DNA from: Acidobacteriota bacterium
GTDB taxonomy: Bacteria; Acidobacteriota; Thermoanaerobaculia; Thermoanaerobaculales; Thermoanaerobaculaceae
NCBI GenBank assembly: GCA_021782525.1
Contig: JAJXUY010000006.1
Span: 1-22,369 of the forward strand
Reading direction: 5' to 3'
Length of the DNA: 22,369 bases
Positions 1 through 6,734 of this stretch are shown one piece after another. The notes below the pieces were generated by a model. It was not told the DNA's origin and ran no database searches. It worked only from the letters and a program-made list of their open reading frames with translations. The translations under genes were made by a program, and so were the position numbers. Position 1 is the stretch's first letter. Every line of letters starts with the position of its first letter.

Positions 1-10
1 TGTCCGTCAC
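1..10 (-). CDS. Possible start of next gene (cut by window edge)
   Basis: A GTG at position 10 overlaps the preceding TGA as GTGA, the same coupling used throughout the cluster. Only about three codons (V-T-D) are visible, so nothing can be said of the product. Confidence 0.3.
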
Positions 11-696
11 GGAGCGAGCCTCCGTCGGCGCCGCGCGCCACGGAGGCGCCACGCGGGCGGAGGCACCGCGCCGAAGACCTCGGTGGTCGAGCCATCCCTC
101 GCCCGCTGGAGCGCGTAGCCGCCGGGGGCAATCTCGAAGGCGTCCAGGAGGAGGCCGCCGGCGGTGGGCGTCCCGTGGACGGTGGCATCGAACCACTGCG
201 GCCAGACCCAGTCGCTCAGGTCGACCCCGTCGAGGCTGTAGGCGCTCCCCTGGACGGGGTCGCAGACCTCGAGGGCGTAGTCGACGCCGCCGGGCCCCGG
301 CTCCCAGGAGTCCGCCTCCGGGTCGACGAGGGTCTCGCACAGCTCGTGCGACAGGACCGCCGACACGCTGGGGGCGTCTGGGCCGTGCCCGACGAGCGCG
401 CCGCCGCCGGCCGCTAGGATCGGGGCGACCTCGACGACGCCGAAGGGGAGCGTCCCCGCGGCCGTGTGCCAGCCGAGGTCGAGGTCACCCTCGGAGCGGA
501 CGAGGCGCACGATCCAGGCTCCGGGGGGCGTCAGCAGCTCCGGGAGGCTGTAGACCTGGACGGTCGGCGGCGCGAGGAGCCAGGCCGGGGCGACGTGCTC
601 CCGGAGCTGCCGCCCGCAGGCTTGGGCCATCTGGGCGACGTCGGCGCCAGCGAGGAGCCCTCGCGTGGCGTCGACGATCGCGAACGTTCCGATCAT
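7..696 (-). CDS. HExxE metallopeptidase-like protein (copy 2)
   Basis: The protein has 229 aa from the ATG at 696. Its central motif SHELCETLVDPEADSW (His118, Glu119, Glu122, Asp126) and the following YALEVCDPVQGSAYSLDGVDLSDWV, WPQWF match the paralogue at 1606-2283. The copies share the N-terminal EHVAPAW-type motif, a common WIVRLV, the APILAAGGGAL stretch and the PPAWRL ending. No signal peptide is seen; the C-terminus is Arg-rich. The conserved His and acidic residues suggest a metal site, and possible roles include peptidoglycan or host protein cleavage, or a non-enzymatic virion function. The stop overlaps a GTG, coupling it to a gene that continues beyond the window. Confidence 0.75.
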   Translation of the reverse strand: MIGTFAIVDATRGLLAGADVAQMAQACGRQLREHVAPAWLLAPPTVQVYSLPELLTPPGAWIVRLVRSEGDLDLGWHTAAGTLPFGVVEVAPILAAGGGALVGHGPDAPSVSAVLSHELCETLVDPEADSWEPGPGGVDYALEVCDPVQGSAYSLDGVDLSDWVWPQWFDATVHGTPTAGGLLLDAFEIAPGGYALQRARDGSTTEVFGAVPPPAWRLRGARRRRRLAP

Positions 697-737
697 AGGC
701 TAGCGCAGGACGCCCCCCAGGGCCTCGGGGTCGGGGA

Positions 738-887
738 TCACGGCGCGCGGCGCGGCAGCATCCAGTAGGCCGCCCGCGATCGGAACCAGTCGCGCCGCCC
801 GGGGTTCGTGTGGCGCCCCACGTAGCGGCGCCGTGCGGGGACCCACCGGCGCGCGGCCGAGCACGGGATCGTGCCCCAGGTCAGCAT
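738..887 (-). CDS. Small Arg/Trp-rich protein
   Basis: The 49-aa product begins MLTWGTIPCSAARRWVPARRRYVG and is strongly basic with several Trp and Tyr. Its codons have almost only G or C at third positions, whereas the alternative 78-aa frame at 700-936 has many A/T third positions, so I prefer this frame. The ATG overlaps the DUF6527-like stop by 7 nt (ATGCTGA). No family or role is recognised; nucleic-acid or membrane contact would fit its composition. The stop is overlapped by a GTG (GTGA) starting a 13-codon frame, described in the findings. Confidence 0.6.
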   Translation of the reverse strand: MLTWGTIPCSAARRWVPARRRYVGRHTNPGRRDWFRSRAAYWMLPRRAP

Positions 888-1222
888 GGCACCATCCAGC
901 CGGGCCGCTTTCCGTCGGCTCCCCCGAGGTAGCCATGCCACCGGCAGCCCTCGGTGCGCAGGATCGACGGAGTCAGGACCATCGTGTCAAAGGTATCGCC
1001 GCTGCGGTGCCACCTCGGGCGCGCGGCATCCAGCGGAGGCCCCCCGTCGAGCGGATTCCAGAAGTCGACGTGAATGCGCGTGCCACACCCGCAGGGGCAG
1101 TCGCATTGGAGTGCGACGCCTGAGCGGGCCGGGACGGCCGACCCGTCAGTGTTGTAGATGCCCGAGCCCCCGGCGCTGAGCAATACCGGGTTGAGGTCCG
1201 TCAGCTTGCGCGCGACGTTCAT
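881..1222 (-). CDS. DUF6527-like zinc-binding protein
   Basis: The 113-aa protein has the features of a small phage family: KLTDLNPVLLSAGGSGI at the start, a CDCPCGC cluster (Cys40, 42, 44, 46), HVDFWNPLDGGP, then RWHRSGDTFDTMVLTPSIL (70-88) and CRWHGYLGG (93-101). The Cys residues plus the CxxH near the end can form a zinc site. I associate this pattern with DUF6527, seen in many phages close to lysis genes, but its function is not known to me. The ATG is preceded by a weak GGTGAG. The stop overlaps the 49-aa gene start by 7 nt. Confidence 0.75.
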   Translation of the reverse strand: MNVARKLTDLNPVLLSAGGSGIYNTDGSAVPARSGVALQCDCPCGCGTRIHVDFWNPLDGGPPLDAARPRWHRSGDTFDTMVLTPSILRTEGCRWHGYLGGADGKRPGWMVPC

Positions 1223-1291
1223 CTGCTCACCGCGTTGCGGCCGGTCCCGCGAGCGCCGGTCTCCTTAAACGTAAAGGGCTCATGTCCGCGG
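1223..1291 (-). other. Intergenic gap before the DUF6527-like gene
   Basis: This gap of about 70 bp holds a purine-rich AAGGAG without a start codon at normal distance. It also holds a 22-codon ORF (1227-1295, ATG overlapping the upstream stop) whose third positions are A/T-rich compared with real genes here. I see no convincing promoter, terminator hairpin or gene. Confidence 0.4.
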
Positions 1292-1603
1292 TCATCGCCC
1301 TCGTTTTAGCTCAGCCGCTACCGCCTGCGCCAGCACCTGCGGGTCCGGCTGCGCGCGGGCGGTGGAGTACCAGAGGCCGAGCGCGGACAGCGCGGACAGG
1401 ACTCCTGCCGCCACGCCGAGCCAGAGGGCGACCGACGTCCCCCGCCGCTCCATGCGTCGGCTGGCCTCGGTCAGGCGGTCCGCGATCACCGGGAGCGGCT
1501 CGGTCACACGCTCGACGCGATCCATGCGCTCGCTCAGCACGGCGACCTCGCGCTCGACCGCCGCGAGGCGATCCCACCGGCCGCTGGTCTCCTGCGGCGC
1601 CAC
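1292..1603 (-). CDS. Coiled-coil/TM protein, XhlA- or holin-like
   Basis: I chose the GTG at 1603, just after the previous stop, with GAGAGG about 10 nt upstream; a larger in-frame ORF running to 2713 is Arg/Ser-rich shadow sequence. The 103-aa product has a coiled-coil-type N-part (about 8-52, RLAAVEREVAVLSERMDRVERV), one TM segment (about 57-79) and a short charged tail ending in AAELKRGR. This topology, helix then membrane segment, resembles XhlA-like phage lysis proteins. It is a second one-TM coiled-coil protein besides that at 4086-4328; one may act as holin and the other as helper or antiholin. Assignment is by topology only. Confidence 0.65.
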   Translation of the reverse strand: MAPQETSGRWDRLAAVEREVAVLSERMDRVERVTEPLPVIADRLTEASRRMERRGTSVALWLGVAAGVLSALSALGLWYSTARAQPDPQVLAQAVAAELKRGR

Positions 1604-1605
1604 AC

Positions 1606-2283
1606 TCAGCGGGCCTCTCGCGCGTGACGGCGCCGCTGGGCCCGCGGCCCACCGAGCCGCCACGCGGGCGGCTGCCGATCGCCGAACAGGCTCGTGATGC
1701 TGCCGTCGGGCCCGCGCGTGATGGCGTAGCCGCCTGGGGCGAGCCCGAACGGCCCCAGCACGTTGCCGGCGAGGGTCAGCGTCGGTGCGAGCCCGAACCA
1801 GGGCGCCGGCACGAAATCGCTCACGTCGACCCCATTGATCTGGTACCCGCTCGCCTCGACCGGATCGCAGGCCTCCAGAGCGTATTGGACGCCGCCGGGG
1901 CCATCGATCCAGGTCGCTGCGTCTGGGTCGCAGAGCATCTCGATGACCTCGTGCGACAGCACCGCCGACACCGCGGGCGACTCCGGGCCGCGCCCCGTCA
2001 GTGCGCCGCCGCCGGCCGCGAGGATCGGCGCGACGGCCACCTCTCCGTAGGGGAGAGAGCCCGCCTCCGAGTGCCACCCGAGATCGCCCGGGGTGCCCTC
2101 GTCGACGAGGCGGACGATCCAGGCGTCGGCGGGCGCGAGACCCTCGTCGCAGATCTCGATCGGCATCCGGCCGAGTCCCCACGCCGGGCCGACGTGCTCC
2201 GAGACCTGGCGTGCGATCGCCGCCACCATGGCGCGCACGTCGGCGCCGAGGAGGAGCTGCGTCTGGCGGACGACCGCGATCAC
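1606..2283 (-). CDS. HExxE metallopeptidase-like protein (copy 1)
   Basis: The protein has 225 aa from GTG 2283 (GTGA overlap). The central motif SHEVIEMLCDPDAATW (His111, Glu112, Glu115, Asp119) is of a bacterial and phage family with a metalloprotease-like HExxE signature. It is followed by YALEACDPVEASGYQINGVDVSDFV and PWF. The N-part has ARQVSEHVGPAWGL (24-37). The ending (GGYAITRGPDGSITSLFG plus PPAWRLGG and a basic tail) is shared with the paralogue at 7-696. No signal peptide. HExxE suggests metal binding, but peptidase activity is unproven. The paralogue lies two to three genes away and the pair is clearly homologous. Confidence 0.75.
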   Translation of the reverse strand: MIAVVRQTQLLLGADVRAMVAAIARQVSEHVGPAWGLGRMPIEICDEGLAPADAWIVRLVDEGTPGDLGWHSEAGSLPYGEVAVAPILAAGGGALTGRGPESPAVSAVLSHEVIEMLCDPDAATWIDGPGGVQYALEACDPVEASGYQINGVDVSDFVPAPWFGLAPTLTLAGNVLGPFGLAPGGYAITRGPDGSITSLFGDRQPPAWRLGGPRAQRRRHAREAR

Positions 2284-3218
2284 CGGACCTTGAGCGGCTG
2301 CGAGGCGAGGAAGGCCCGCGCCCGGACGAGGATGATCTGGTCATGCGGCGCCAGCTCGGCCGCCGGGTGCGCCGCGAGCTGATGGGCGATGGCCGCCACG
2401 TCGCAGAGGACCCCCTCGCCGACGGCCGCCTCGAGGGCGACGAGCTGCTGCTGCCAGTCGACCGCGCTCCCGCTGAGGATCGCCGCGACCTGCGGGGCCG
2501 CGCTCGTGGCCTCGGCGGAGATCGCGCGCTCCGCGCAGTCGACGATCTGAGCGCCGATGCCCCCGTCCGCGTGCCCCGAGAGGACGATCGCGCCCGCGCC
2601 GCCGAGGAGGGCGACCGCGCCGATGACGACGAGGACGACGAGCCAGACGAAGCCGCGCTGTCCGGGCCACGTCGGACCGTCCTCGCGCGTCCGCCAGATC
2701 TTCCGCGCGGCATCGGCGATCAGGACGACGGCCAGGAGCGAGATGCCCAGCGGGATCAGGAGCGGCGCGGCGACGATCCAGAGGGCCTCGCTGGCGGCGA
2801 AGCCCTTTGGCGCGACGGGCTTCACGGCGGACCCGAGGACGGCGGGCGCGGCCGGGAGGACGAGCGGGATCTTCAGCGAGCCCGGGCTGTCGTAGTGCTG
2901 GACGAGCGAGAGCAGCGAGATGACGCGCCGGATGATGCCGACGACGCCGGAGGCCTGCGGGTAGGTGGTCAGCCCGGTGACGAGGCTGCTCAGGATCACG
3001 ATCGCGAGCGGGATCCAGATGTGCGCGGCCGCGAGGATGGCCCCCAGCGAGATTGCGGCGAGGAGCGGCGCGGCGACGAACCCGAACGACCCGTGCCCGT
3101 GGCGGGATCTCCAGCGGCGGCGCCACTCGGGCCAGGTCTCCGCGCGGCGGCCGACCGTCGCGACGAGGAAGAGGGGGACGGACAGTGAGGCGAGCGTCAG
3201 CAGCAGGATCGGAAACAT
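2280..3218 (-). CDS. Multi-spanning membrane protein, unknown
   Basis: The 312-aa protein has about five hydrophobic segments: residues 1-22, 46-66, 67-85, 145-170 and 188-213. A basic loop lies around 24-42 (RRAETWPEWRRRWRSRH). The last 100 residues are soluble and Ala-rich (VDCAERAISAEATSAAPQVAAIL, then DQIILVRARAFLA). Its strong Shine-Dalgarno implies high translation, consistent with a role in membrane lesion or superinfection control, but I do not recognise a family. Size is larger than classical holins. It follows the DUF2778 gene by 15 nt, and its TGA overlaps the GTG of the next gene (GTGA). Confidence 0.75.
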   Translation of the reverse strand: MFPILLLTLASLSVPLFLVATVGRRAETWPEWRRRWRSRHGHGSFGFVAAPLLAAISLGAILAAAHIWIPLAIVILSSLVTGLTTYPQASGVVGIIRRVISLLSLVQHYDSPGSLKIPLVLPAAPAVLGSAVKPVAPKGFAASEALWIVAAPLLIPLGISLLAVVLIADAARKIWRTREDGPTWPGQRGFVWLVVLVVIGAVALLGGAGAIVLSGHADGGIGAQIVDCAERAISAEATSAAPQVAAILSGSAVDWQQQLVALEAAVGEGVLCDVAAIAHQLAAHPAAELAPHDQIILVRARAFLASQPLKVR

Positions 3219-3233
3219 GTGCTCCTCCTTGGT
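3219..3233 (-). promoter_or_regulatory. Strong ribosome binding site of the 312-aa membrane protein gene
   Basis: The 15-nt gap carries AAGGAGGAG with 4 nt to the ATG, one of the best Shine-Dalgarno matches in the window, unlike the overlap-coupled junctions around it. Confidence 0.8.
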
Positions 3234-3617
3234 TCAGGCGATGACTTCGAGGACATCGAACTGCGCGACTCGCTCTCGGACAGCGGGTGGCGCGACGATG
3301 CAGCCGTCGGAGGCGGTGAAGTTCTCCGCCGGGTTGTCGCCGTGGACGAAGAAGCCGCCTCGGCCGAGCATGTCGGTCCCGGGCCTCGGCGTCAGCGGGA
3401 GCGCGAATCGGCCGACGCTCTCAGGACGGTCGACGGGCGCGCCGATCTCGTAGAGTCCGCACGGGAGCGGCCCGTGCTCCTTGATACCGCAGCAGGTCGG
3501 ATCGTTGATCGCGTCACCGTTGCCCGCGTAGCAGTCGGTCGTCAAGAGCTCGACGCGCCCGGCGTCGTCGATGGCCCGAAGGACGTGCGCCGCGATCTCG
3601 AACTGGATGCGTCTCAT
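3234..3617 (-). CDS. DUF2778-type L,D-transpeptidase-fold protein, probable endolysin
   Basis: I chose the ATG at 3617 (ATGA overlap) giving 127 aa. Residues 48-60 (EHGPLPCGLYEIG), 70-80 (RFALPLTPRPG), 86-97 (GRGGFFVHGDNP) and 102-112 (ASDGCIVAPPA) reproduce the DUF2778/Tlde1-like signature, in which His92 and Cys106 would be the catalytic pair. Members have L,D-transpeptidase-like folds and cut or exchange the peptide stems of peptidoglycan; some are toxic type VI effectors. No signal peptide is seen, so release through a holin fits. The neighbours include holin-like membrane genes. Two further Cys (C42, C43) and C53 are extra. Endolysin role is inferred from context. Confidence 0.82.
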   Translation of the reverse strand: MRRIQFEIAAHVLRAIDDAGRVELLTTDCYAGNGDAINDPTCCGIKEHGPLPCGLYEIGAPVDRPESVGRFALPLTPRPGTDMLGRGGFFVHGDNPAENFTASDGCIVAPPAVRERVAQFDVLEVIA

Positions 3618-3835
3618 CGCACGTCCCCGCACTCGCGCGCCAGCGGCTGGACCTGCACCGTCGCCGCCCCGGCCGAGCAAGCGGAGCACTGCGCCTGCAC
3701 CGCCGACCGCTGGGCCCCAGCGACCACGCGGGCGAACGTGCGGCAGACGACGCAGACGCGGCGCTGGCAGCCCGGGCAGACGGCGAGCTGCCAGGACGGC
3801 GCGCGACATGCCTGGCACTGTGGGGCGAGGATCAT
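3614..3835 (-). CDS. Small protein with FYVE-like eight-Cys zinc-finger spacing
   Basis: The 73-aa protein starts at the ATG at 3835 (ATGA overlap); the longer in-frame start is rejected because it overlaps the previous gene. Cys occur as C7-x2-C10, C20-x2-C23, C28-x2-C31 and C50-x2-C53, with a further C69. The pattern C-x2-C-x9-C-x2-C-x4-C-x2-C-x18-C-x2-C fits a two-zinc treble-clef or cross-brace fold of the FYVE/RING kind. CPGCQRRVCVVC is close in spacing to the FYVE core, though basic His residues of FYVE are lacking. Function is unknown; a protein-binding adaptor is one guess. The stop overlaps the DUF2778 gene by 4 nt. Confidence 0.65.
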   Translation of the reverse strand: MILAPQCQACRAPSWQLAVCPGCQRRVCVVCRTFARVVAGAQRSAVQAQCSACSAGAATVQVQPLARECGDVR

Positions 3836-4089
3836 GATGCCACGTCCAGGATCGTCGAGAACGGTCCGAGCCGCGCGACCGTCGGACCGACGCGGCGCTG
3901 CGACCGGAGGGATCGGAAACAGGCCCCGCAGGTCGCGTGGCCCATGCACCACGAGATCTGCGCGCGACAGCAGCCGCTGATCTTCTCGGCCATCGTGCGT
4001 TGCTGGGTCGACCGCTTGCCGAAGAAGCGGCGCTTCCCGCGCCAGCGCGGTGGGCCTCGCGAGCGATCTCGAGCTCGGATCCAGGTCAC
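3832..4089 (-). CDS. Small basic Cys-rich protein, putative zinc binding
   Basis: The GTG at 4089 overlaps the preceding stop (GTGA); an internal ATG at codon 33 has no visible ribosome site. The 85-aa product has an Arg/Lys-rich N-terminus (RARDRSRGPPRWRGKRRFFGKR), then SGCCRAQISWCMGHATCGACF. Cys at 40, 41, 48, 54 and 57 plus His51 could bind one zinc. A basic tail and zinc module suggest nucleic-acid or protein binding, but no family is recognised. The stop overlaps the ATG of a second Cys-rich gene (ATGA). Confidence 0.6.
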   Translation of the reverse strand: MTWIRARDRSRGPPRWRGKRRFFGKRSTQQRTMAEKISGCCRAQISWCMGHATCGACFRSLRSQRRVGPTVARLGPFSTILDVAS

Positions 4090-4328
4090 GGCGACCCCGT
4101 CTCGCGCACGCGGTCCTCGACGGTTGTCAATCGGAGGTCCATCCCCTGGACCTTGTCTCGGATCACCCTGACATCCGACGCCACCGGTTCGACGGCCGCA
4201 TCTATTCTCCGGCCGAGGTACGCGCCCCCCGCGACGGCGATGCCGATGCCGATGGCGATCCATCGGACCTCGGCGGGGAGCGCGCGCCAGAGGTCGCGGC
4301 TCGGGCTCGCGGGGGGCGTCAGCGGCAT
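4086..4328 (-). CDS. Small membrane/coiled-coil protein, holin-like
   Basis: The 80-aa protein has one clear transmembrane segment (about 22-39, VRWIAIGIGIAVAGGAYLG) followed by a charged helix with heptad character (about 50-75, SDVRVIRDKVQGMDLRLTTVEDRV). One-TM plus coiled-coil proteins of this size are common near phage lysis genes, as holins or XhlA-like helpers, and the endolysin candidate lies three genes downstream. It overlaps the preceding ORF by 10 nt and the following GTG by 4 nt (GTGA). A holin assignment is plausible but based only on topology and location. Confidence 0.65.
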   Translation of the reverse strand: MPLTPPASPSRDLWRALPAEVRWIAIGIGIAVAGGAYLGRRIDAAVEPVASDVRVIRDKVQGMDLRLTTVEDRVRETGSP

Positions 4329-4843
4329 GATGCCGGCTCCGGGTCAGGGTCGCCTGCAAGGACCGCGCAGGCGGAAGGCACGCAAGTCCCGCCGTCGGGC
4401 GGCAGCCGCCACGCGCCCGGCACGTAGGTCGTCGCGTGGCGACCGAGCCTCACGCCCGAGGGCGCAAAGCAGTCGGGGCCGCACCGGCAATCGCTCGGGC
4501 TGTCTGGCTCCTCGGCGCGCGTGATCCAGAGCCAGCACTCCGGGTGCTTGACGGTCGCGACGTGGCGACGGACGCTCGCATGAACTCGGTGCCAGTGGCG
4601 CGCATCCTCGCCGCCGTCGACGCCCGCGAGGAGCTGGACCTCGCCGACGTAGTAGCGGCGCACGGTGCCGCCGTCGGCCTTGTCGAATCGCCAGCCCTCG
4701 AAGCGGATCGCGCCGCCGTCGAGGGAGCCGCCGTCGGGGATCGCGACGCACTCGCCGGTCCCGGTCGCGGGCTTGGAGACGGCCGTGAGGCCGTGCGCGA
4801 CGAACCAGGCGACGAGGGCCAGGGCGTGGGCGAGGGGCTTCAT
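4319..4843 (-). CDS. Exported eight-Cys protein
   Basis: The protein has 174 aa from the ATG at 4843 (ATGA overlap); the longer in-frame ORF upstream is antisense-like and rejected. MKPLAHALALVAWFVAHGLTAVS is a probable signal peptide. The mature part has Cys at 32, 103, 119, 121, 125, 154, 159 and 173, grouped as DCRCGPDC in the middle, plus HxH-type residues (ARHWHRVH around 81-88). DGG loops recur at 38, 43, 58, 77 and 151. It looks like a small disulfide-stabilised extracellular protein. I recognise no family. Its stop lies inside the start of the holin-like gene (10-nt overlap), joining the exported cassette to the lysis genes. Confidence 0.72.
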   Translation of the reverse strand: MKPLAHALALVAWFVAHGLTAVSKPATGTGECVAIPDGGSLDGGAIRFEGWRFDKADGGTVRRYYVGEVQLLAGVDGGEDARHWHRVHASVRRHVATVKHPECWLWITRAEEPDSPSDCRCGPDCFAPSGVRLGRHATTYVPGAWRLPPDGGTCVPSACAVLAGDPDPEPASCR

Positions 4844-6408
4844 GGCCCGCACACCGCGAGCCCCTGGCCGACGCAGAGGTCCAGGAGCGATTGAGGCGTC
4901 GAGGTAGAGCCGCCGCTGAGCGAGCCCGGAAGTGAGAGCGTCGTCCCGGTGAACGCCTGACAGGCCATCGCAGCGCCGTTGATCTTGCCGCACGCCTGCG
5001 GGGCGGTCGGGACCACAGCGGTGATTCCGTCCGCGCTCCGCGTGACCGGCGTCCCGAGCACCTCTCCCGTGTAGCTCGTCATGAACGGAAGCGCCTCTAT
5101 CTGCGCCCCCCAGGCAATCGTCGTCCCGCTCCCAGCAGTCCCTCCAGGCCAGACGCGCGGCACGAGCGCATCCCCGGCCGTGGCGTTCGTCGTCAGGGAG
5201 CACGAGTACCGCGTGGCCGTCGTGGTCACGGTCGGCGTCGCGCTGCACAGGACCGTCGAGGTCGTCGCGTCGTAGAGATCGAGTTGCGCGGCCTGCGTCC
5301 CCGTCGAGGTCTGGAGCCACGCGCTGACCGTGTACGGGCTCGCGGTTGCGGTCGTGGCCGCGCCCGAGACGTTGCCGCCCGATGCGGTGTCGGCGAGCGT
5401 GTCAGCGGTGACGGTCGTGTCTGGCGCGGTCGTTGTGTTGGCCGTGACGGTGACGCTCGTCTTCACCCAATCGGCGTTGTCGAACTGCTGCGAGTAGAGC
5501 GCCGAGTTTGTCGAAGGCGGCTCGGCCTCGACGCCGTTCGCGCCGATGCGGCTCACGTTCGGCGGCCAGGTGTAGAGGGTGCCGGCGATCATGTCCGTGG
5601 CGGTGGAGCTGCGGCTGTTCGTGACCGGGACGCCCCCCGATGCCAAGATGCCGAAGACACCTTGCTCGATGCGTTGGAACTGGGCGTGGTGGTCGCCGGT
5701 TGCGGCCCAAAACTCATTGAGCACGATGTCAGGCGACGGGTTTCCGGGAGCGATGCCAAGGGACGCGGCGCCCGTATACTGGGTCACGGTGCCTGCGCTG
5801 CCACTGGCCGAGACGTAAGAATCGGCAAGCACGTTTACCGACGCGCCCCCTCGTGAGGCACAGAAAACATGAGGTCCTAGGGTCGGGACGGTGATCGCCT
5901 CGGTCACGGTGCCGGACTGCCCGAAGTAAATGTACGGGCTGCTGCCGCCACTGGCGAACTGAATCCAGAACCCCGCCGCCCCCGAGAGCGCCGAGACGAA
6001 ATAGTCGTTCGCTGCCGTCCCGAGCTGCGTGTAGATGATGCAGATTGAGAAGTCGCCCGCGAAGTCGAGGGCGTTCCCCGCCGGCAGTGAGTAGTAGTTG
6101 GCCACCGAGAACGGCCCCGCCCCCGCCTTGGCCGGCTGGCTGAACCCGTGCGGGTAGAACGGGCCACTCGCGACCTGCGGAACCGTGCCGTTCTGCGTCC
6201 AGGCCGCGTCGCCGAGGATCGTGTCGTGGATGCGCGTGCCGTCCCAGTAGACGTGCGACACCGTGTTCGCGTCGTCGGGGATCATGGCCCCGGACGACTG
6301 GGCGTAGTAGGTGAAGGCAACCGGCGCGGGCTCACGAATCCCAGGAGCATGCGGGCCTTGGCCAGGCTGGATGACCTGGCCAAGGAGCAGTGCGAGCGCG
6401 AGGGTCAC
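4840..6408 (-). CDS. Exported LamG/carbohydrate-binding-like protein
   Basis: I chose the GTG at 6408 because it overlaps the upstream stop (GTGA); the in-frame upstream extension is Arg/Glu-rich shadow sequence. The 522-aa protein begins VTLALALLLGQVIQPGQ, a short signal-like segment. Residues about 110-255 resemble a concanavalin A/LamG-type lectin fold (NALDFAGDFSICIIYTQLG, later FWAATGDHHAQFQRIEQGVFGIL). Residues about 303-440 resemble a CBM-like domain common in phage fibres (YSQQFDNADWVKTSVTVTAN, VSAWLQTSTG, then IAWGAQIEALPFMTSY). Paired Cys occur late (C473, C483, C512, C520). A glycan-binding role is likely. Whether it is a virion fibre or an exported surface protein is open. Confidence 0.78.
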   Translation of the reverse strand: MTLALALLLGQVIQPGQGPHAPGIREPAPVAFTYYAQSSGAMIPDDANTVSHVYWDGTRIHDTILGDAAWTQNGTVPQVASGPFYPHGFSQPAKAGAGPFSVANYYSLPAGNALDFAGDFSICIIYTQLGTAANDYFVSALSGAAGFWIQFASGGSSPYIYFGQSGTVTEAITVPTLGPHVFCASRGGASVNVLADSYVSASGSAGTVTQYTGAASLGIAPGNPSPDIVLNEFWAATGDHHAQFQRIEQGVFGILASGGVPVTNSRSSTATDMIAGTLYTWPPNVSRIGANGVEAEPPSTNSALYSQQFDNADWVKTSVTVTANTTTAPDTTVTADTLADTASGGNVSGAATTATASPYTVSAWLQTSTGTQAAQLDLYDATTSTVLCSATPTVTTTATRYSCSLTTNATAGDALVPRVWPGGTAGSGTTIAWGAQIEALPFMTSYTGEVLGTPVTRSADGITAVVPTAPQACGKINGAAMACQAFTGTTLSLPGSLSGGSTSTPQSLLDLCVGQGLAVCGP

Positions 6409-6734
6409 GGTACGATCGCGCTCAGGTAACAGGTGCCCGTCGCGGCCGGCATCACCTGCGCGTTGGTCGCGGTCGGCTGGTACCAGCTCCAGTGCGTCCC
6501 CGCCTTGAGCAGGTCCGCGTTCGCGGACGGGCTCCCGCTGCCAAGGAACCAATTGATGTCGACCGAGCAGGTGAGCGTGATGCAGCCGACCGGGACCGGG
6601 ATCGTTACCCCGACGTTCGCCGTGACCGCCGTGTGCGGGTCAGCGGTGCCCGGTGCGCCGTTGCACTGGCCGCTCGGCGCTGGGTACACCAGCACCTGAG
6701 CCAGCGCGAAAGCTGCAATGAGTGCGTGGATCAT
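6405..6734 (-). CDS. Small exported four-Cys protein
   Basis: The protein has 109 aa and starts MIHALIAAFALAQVLVYPAPSG, a short signal peptide with likely cleavage near residues 12-20. Mature residues carry four Cys (C24, C51, C56, C102), enough for two disulfides. Between them lie beta-type runs (VTANVGVTIPVPVG) and a WFLGSG...HWSWYQP aromatic region. I recognise no family. The ATG overlaps the preceding stop (ATGA), and the stop overlaps the GTG of the 522-aa protein (GTGA), so it is co-translated with its exported neighbours and may act with them. Confidence 0.7.
   Translation of the reverse strand: MIHALIAAFALAQVLVYPAPSGQCNGAPGTADPHTAVTANVGVTIPVPVGCITLTCSVDINWFLGSGSPSANADLLKAGTHWSWYQPTATNAQVMPAATGTCYLSAIVP

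Noticed and set aside
700..936. A 78-codon ORF overlapping the DUF6527-like gene
   Set aside because: Many A/T third positions in its first part; the 49-aa frame is favoured over most of it, leaving only the last 13 codons plausible.
1227..1295. A 22-codon ORF with ATGA overlap before the DUF6527-like gene
   Set aside because: Seven of 22 third positions are A or T, unlike the real genes here, and there is no similarity to anything I recognise.
1292..2713. A 473-codon minus-strand ORF
   Set aside because: Only its last 103 codons look like a protein; the upstream part is Arg/Ser-rich and overlaps the metallopeptidase-like and membrane genes in another frame.
2001..3188. A 395-codon plus-strand ORF
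   Set aside because: Extremely Arg/Asp/Glu-rich and antisense to the membrane protein; no domain seen.
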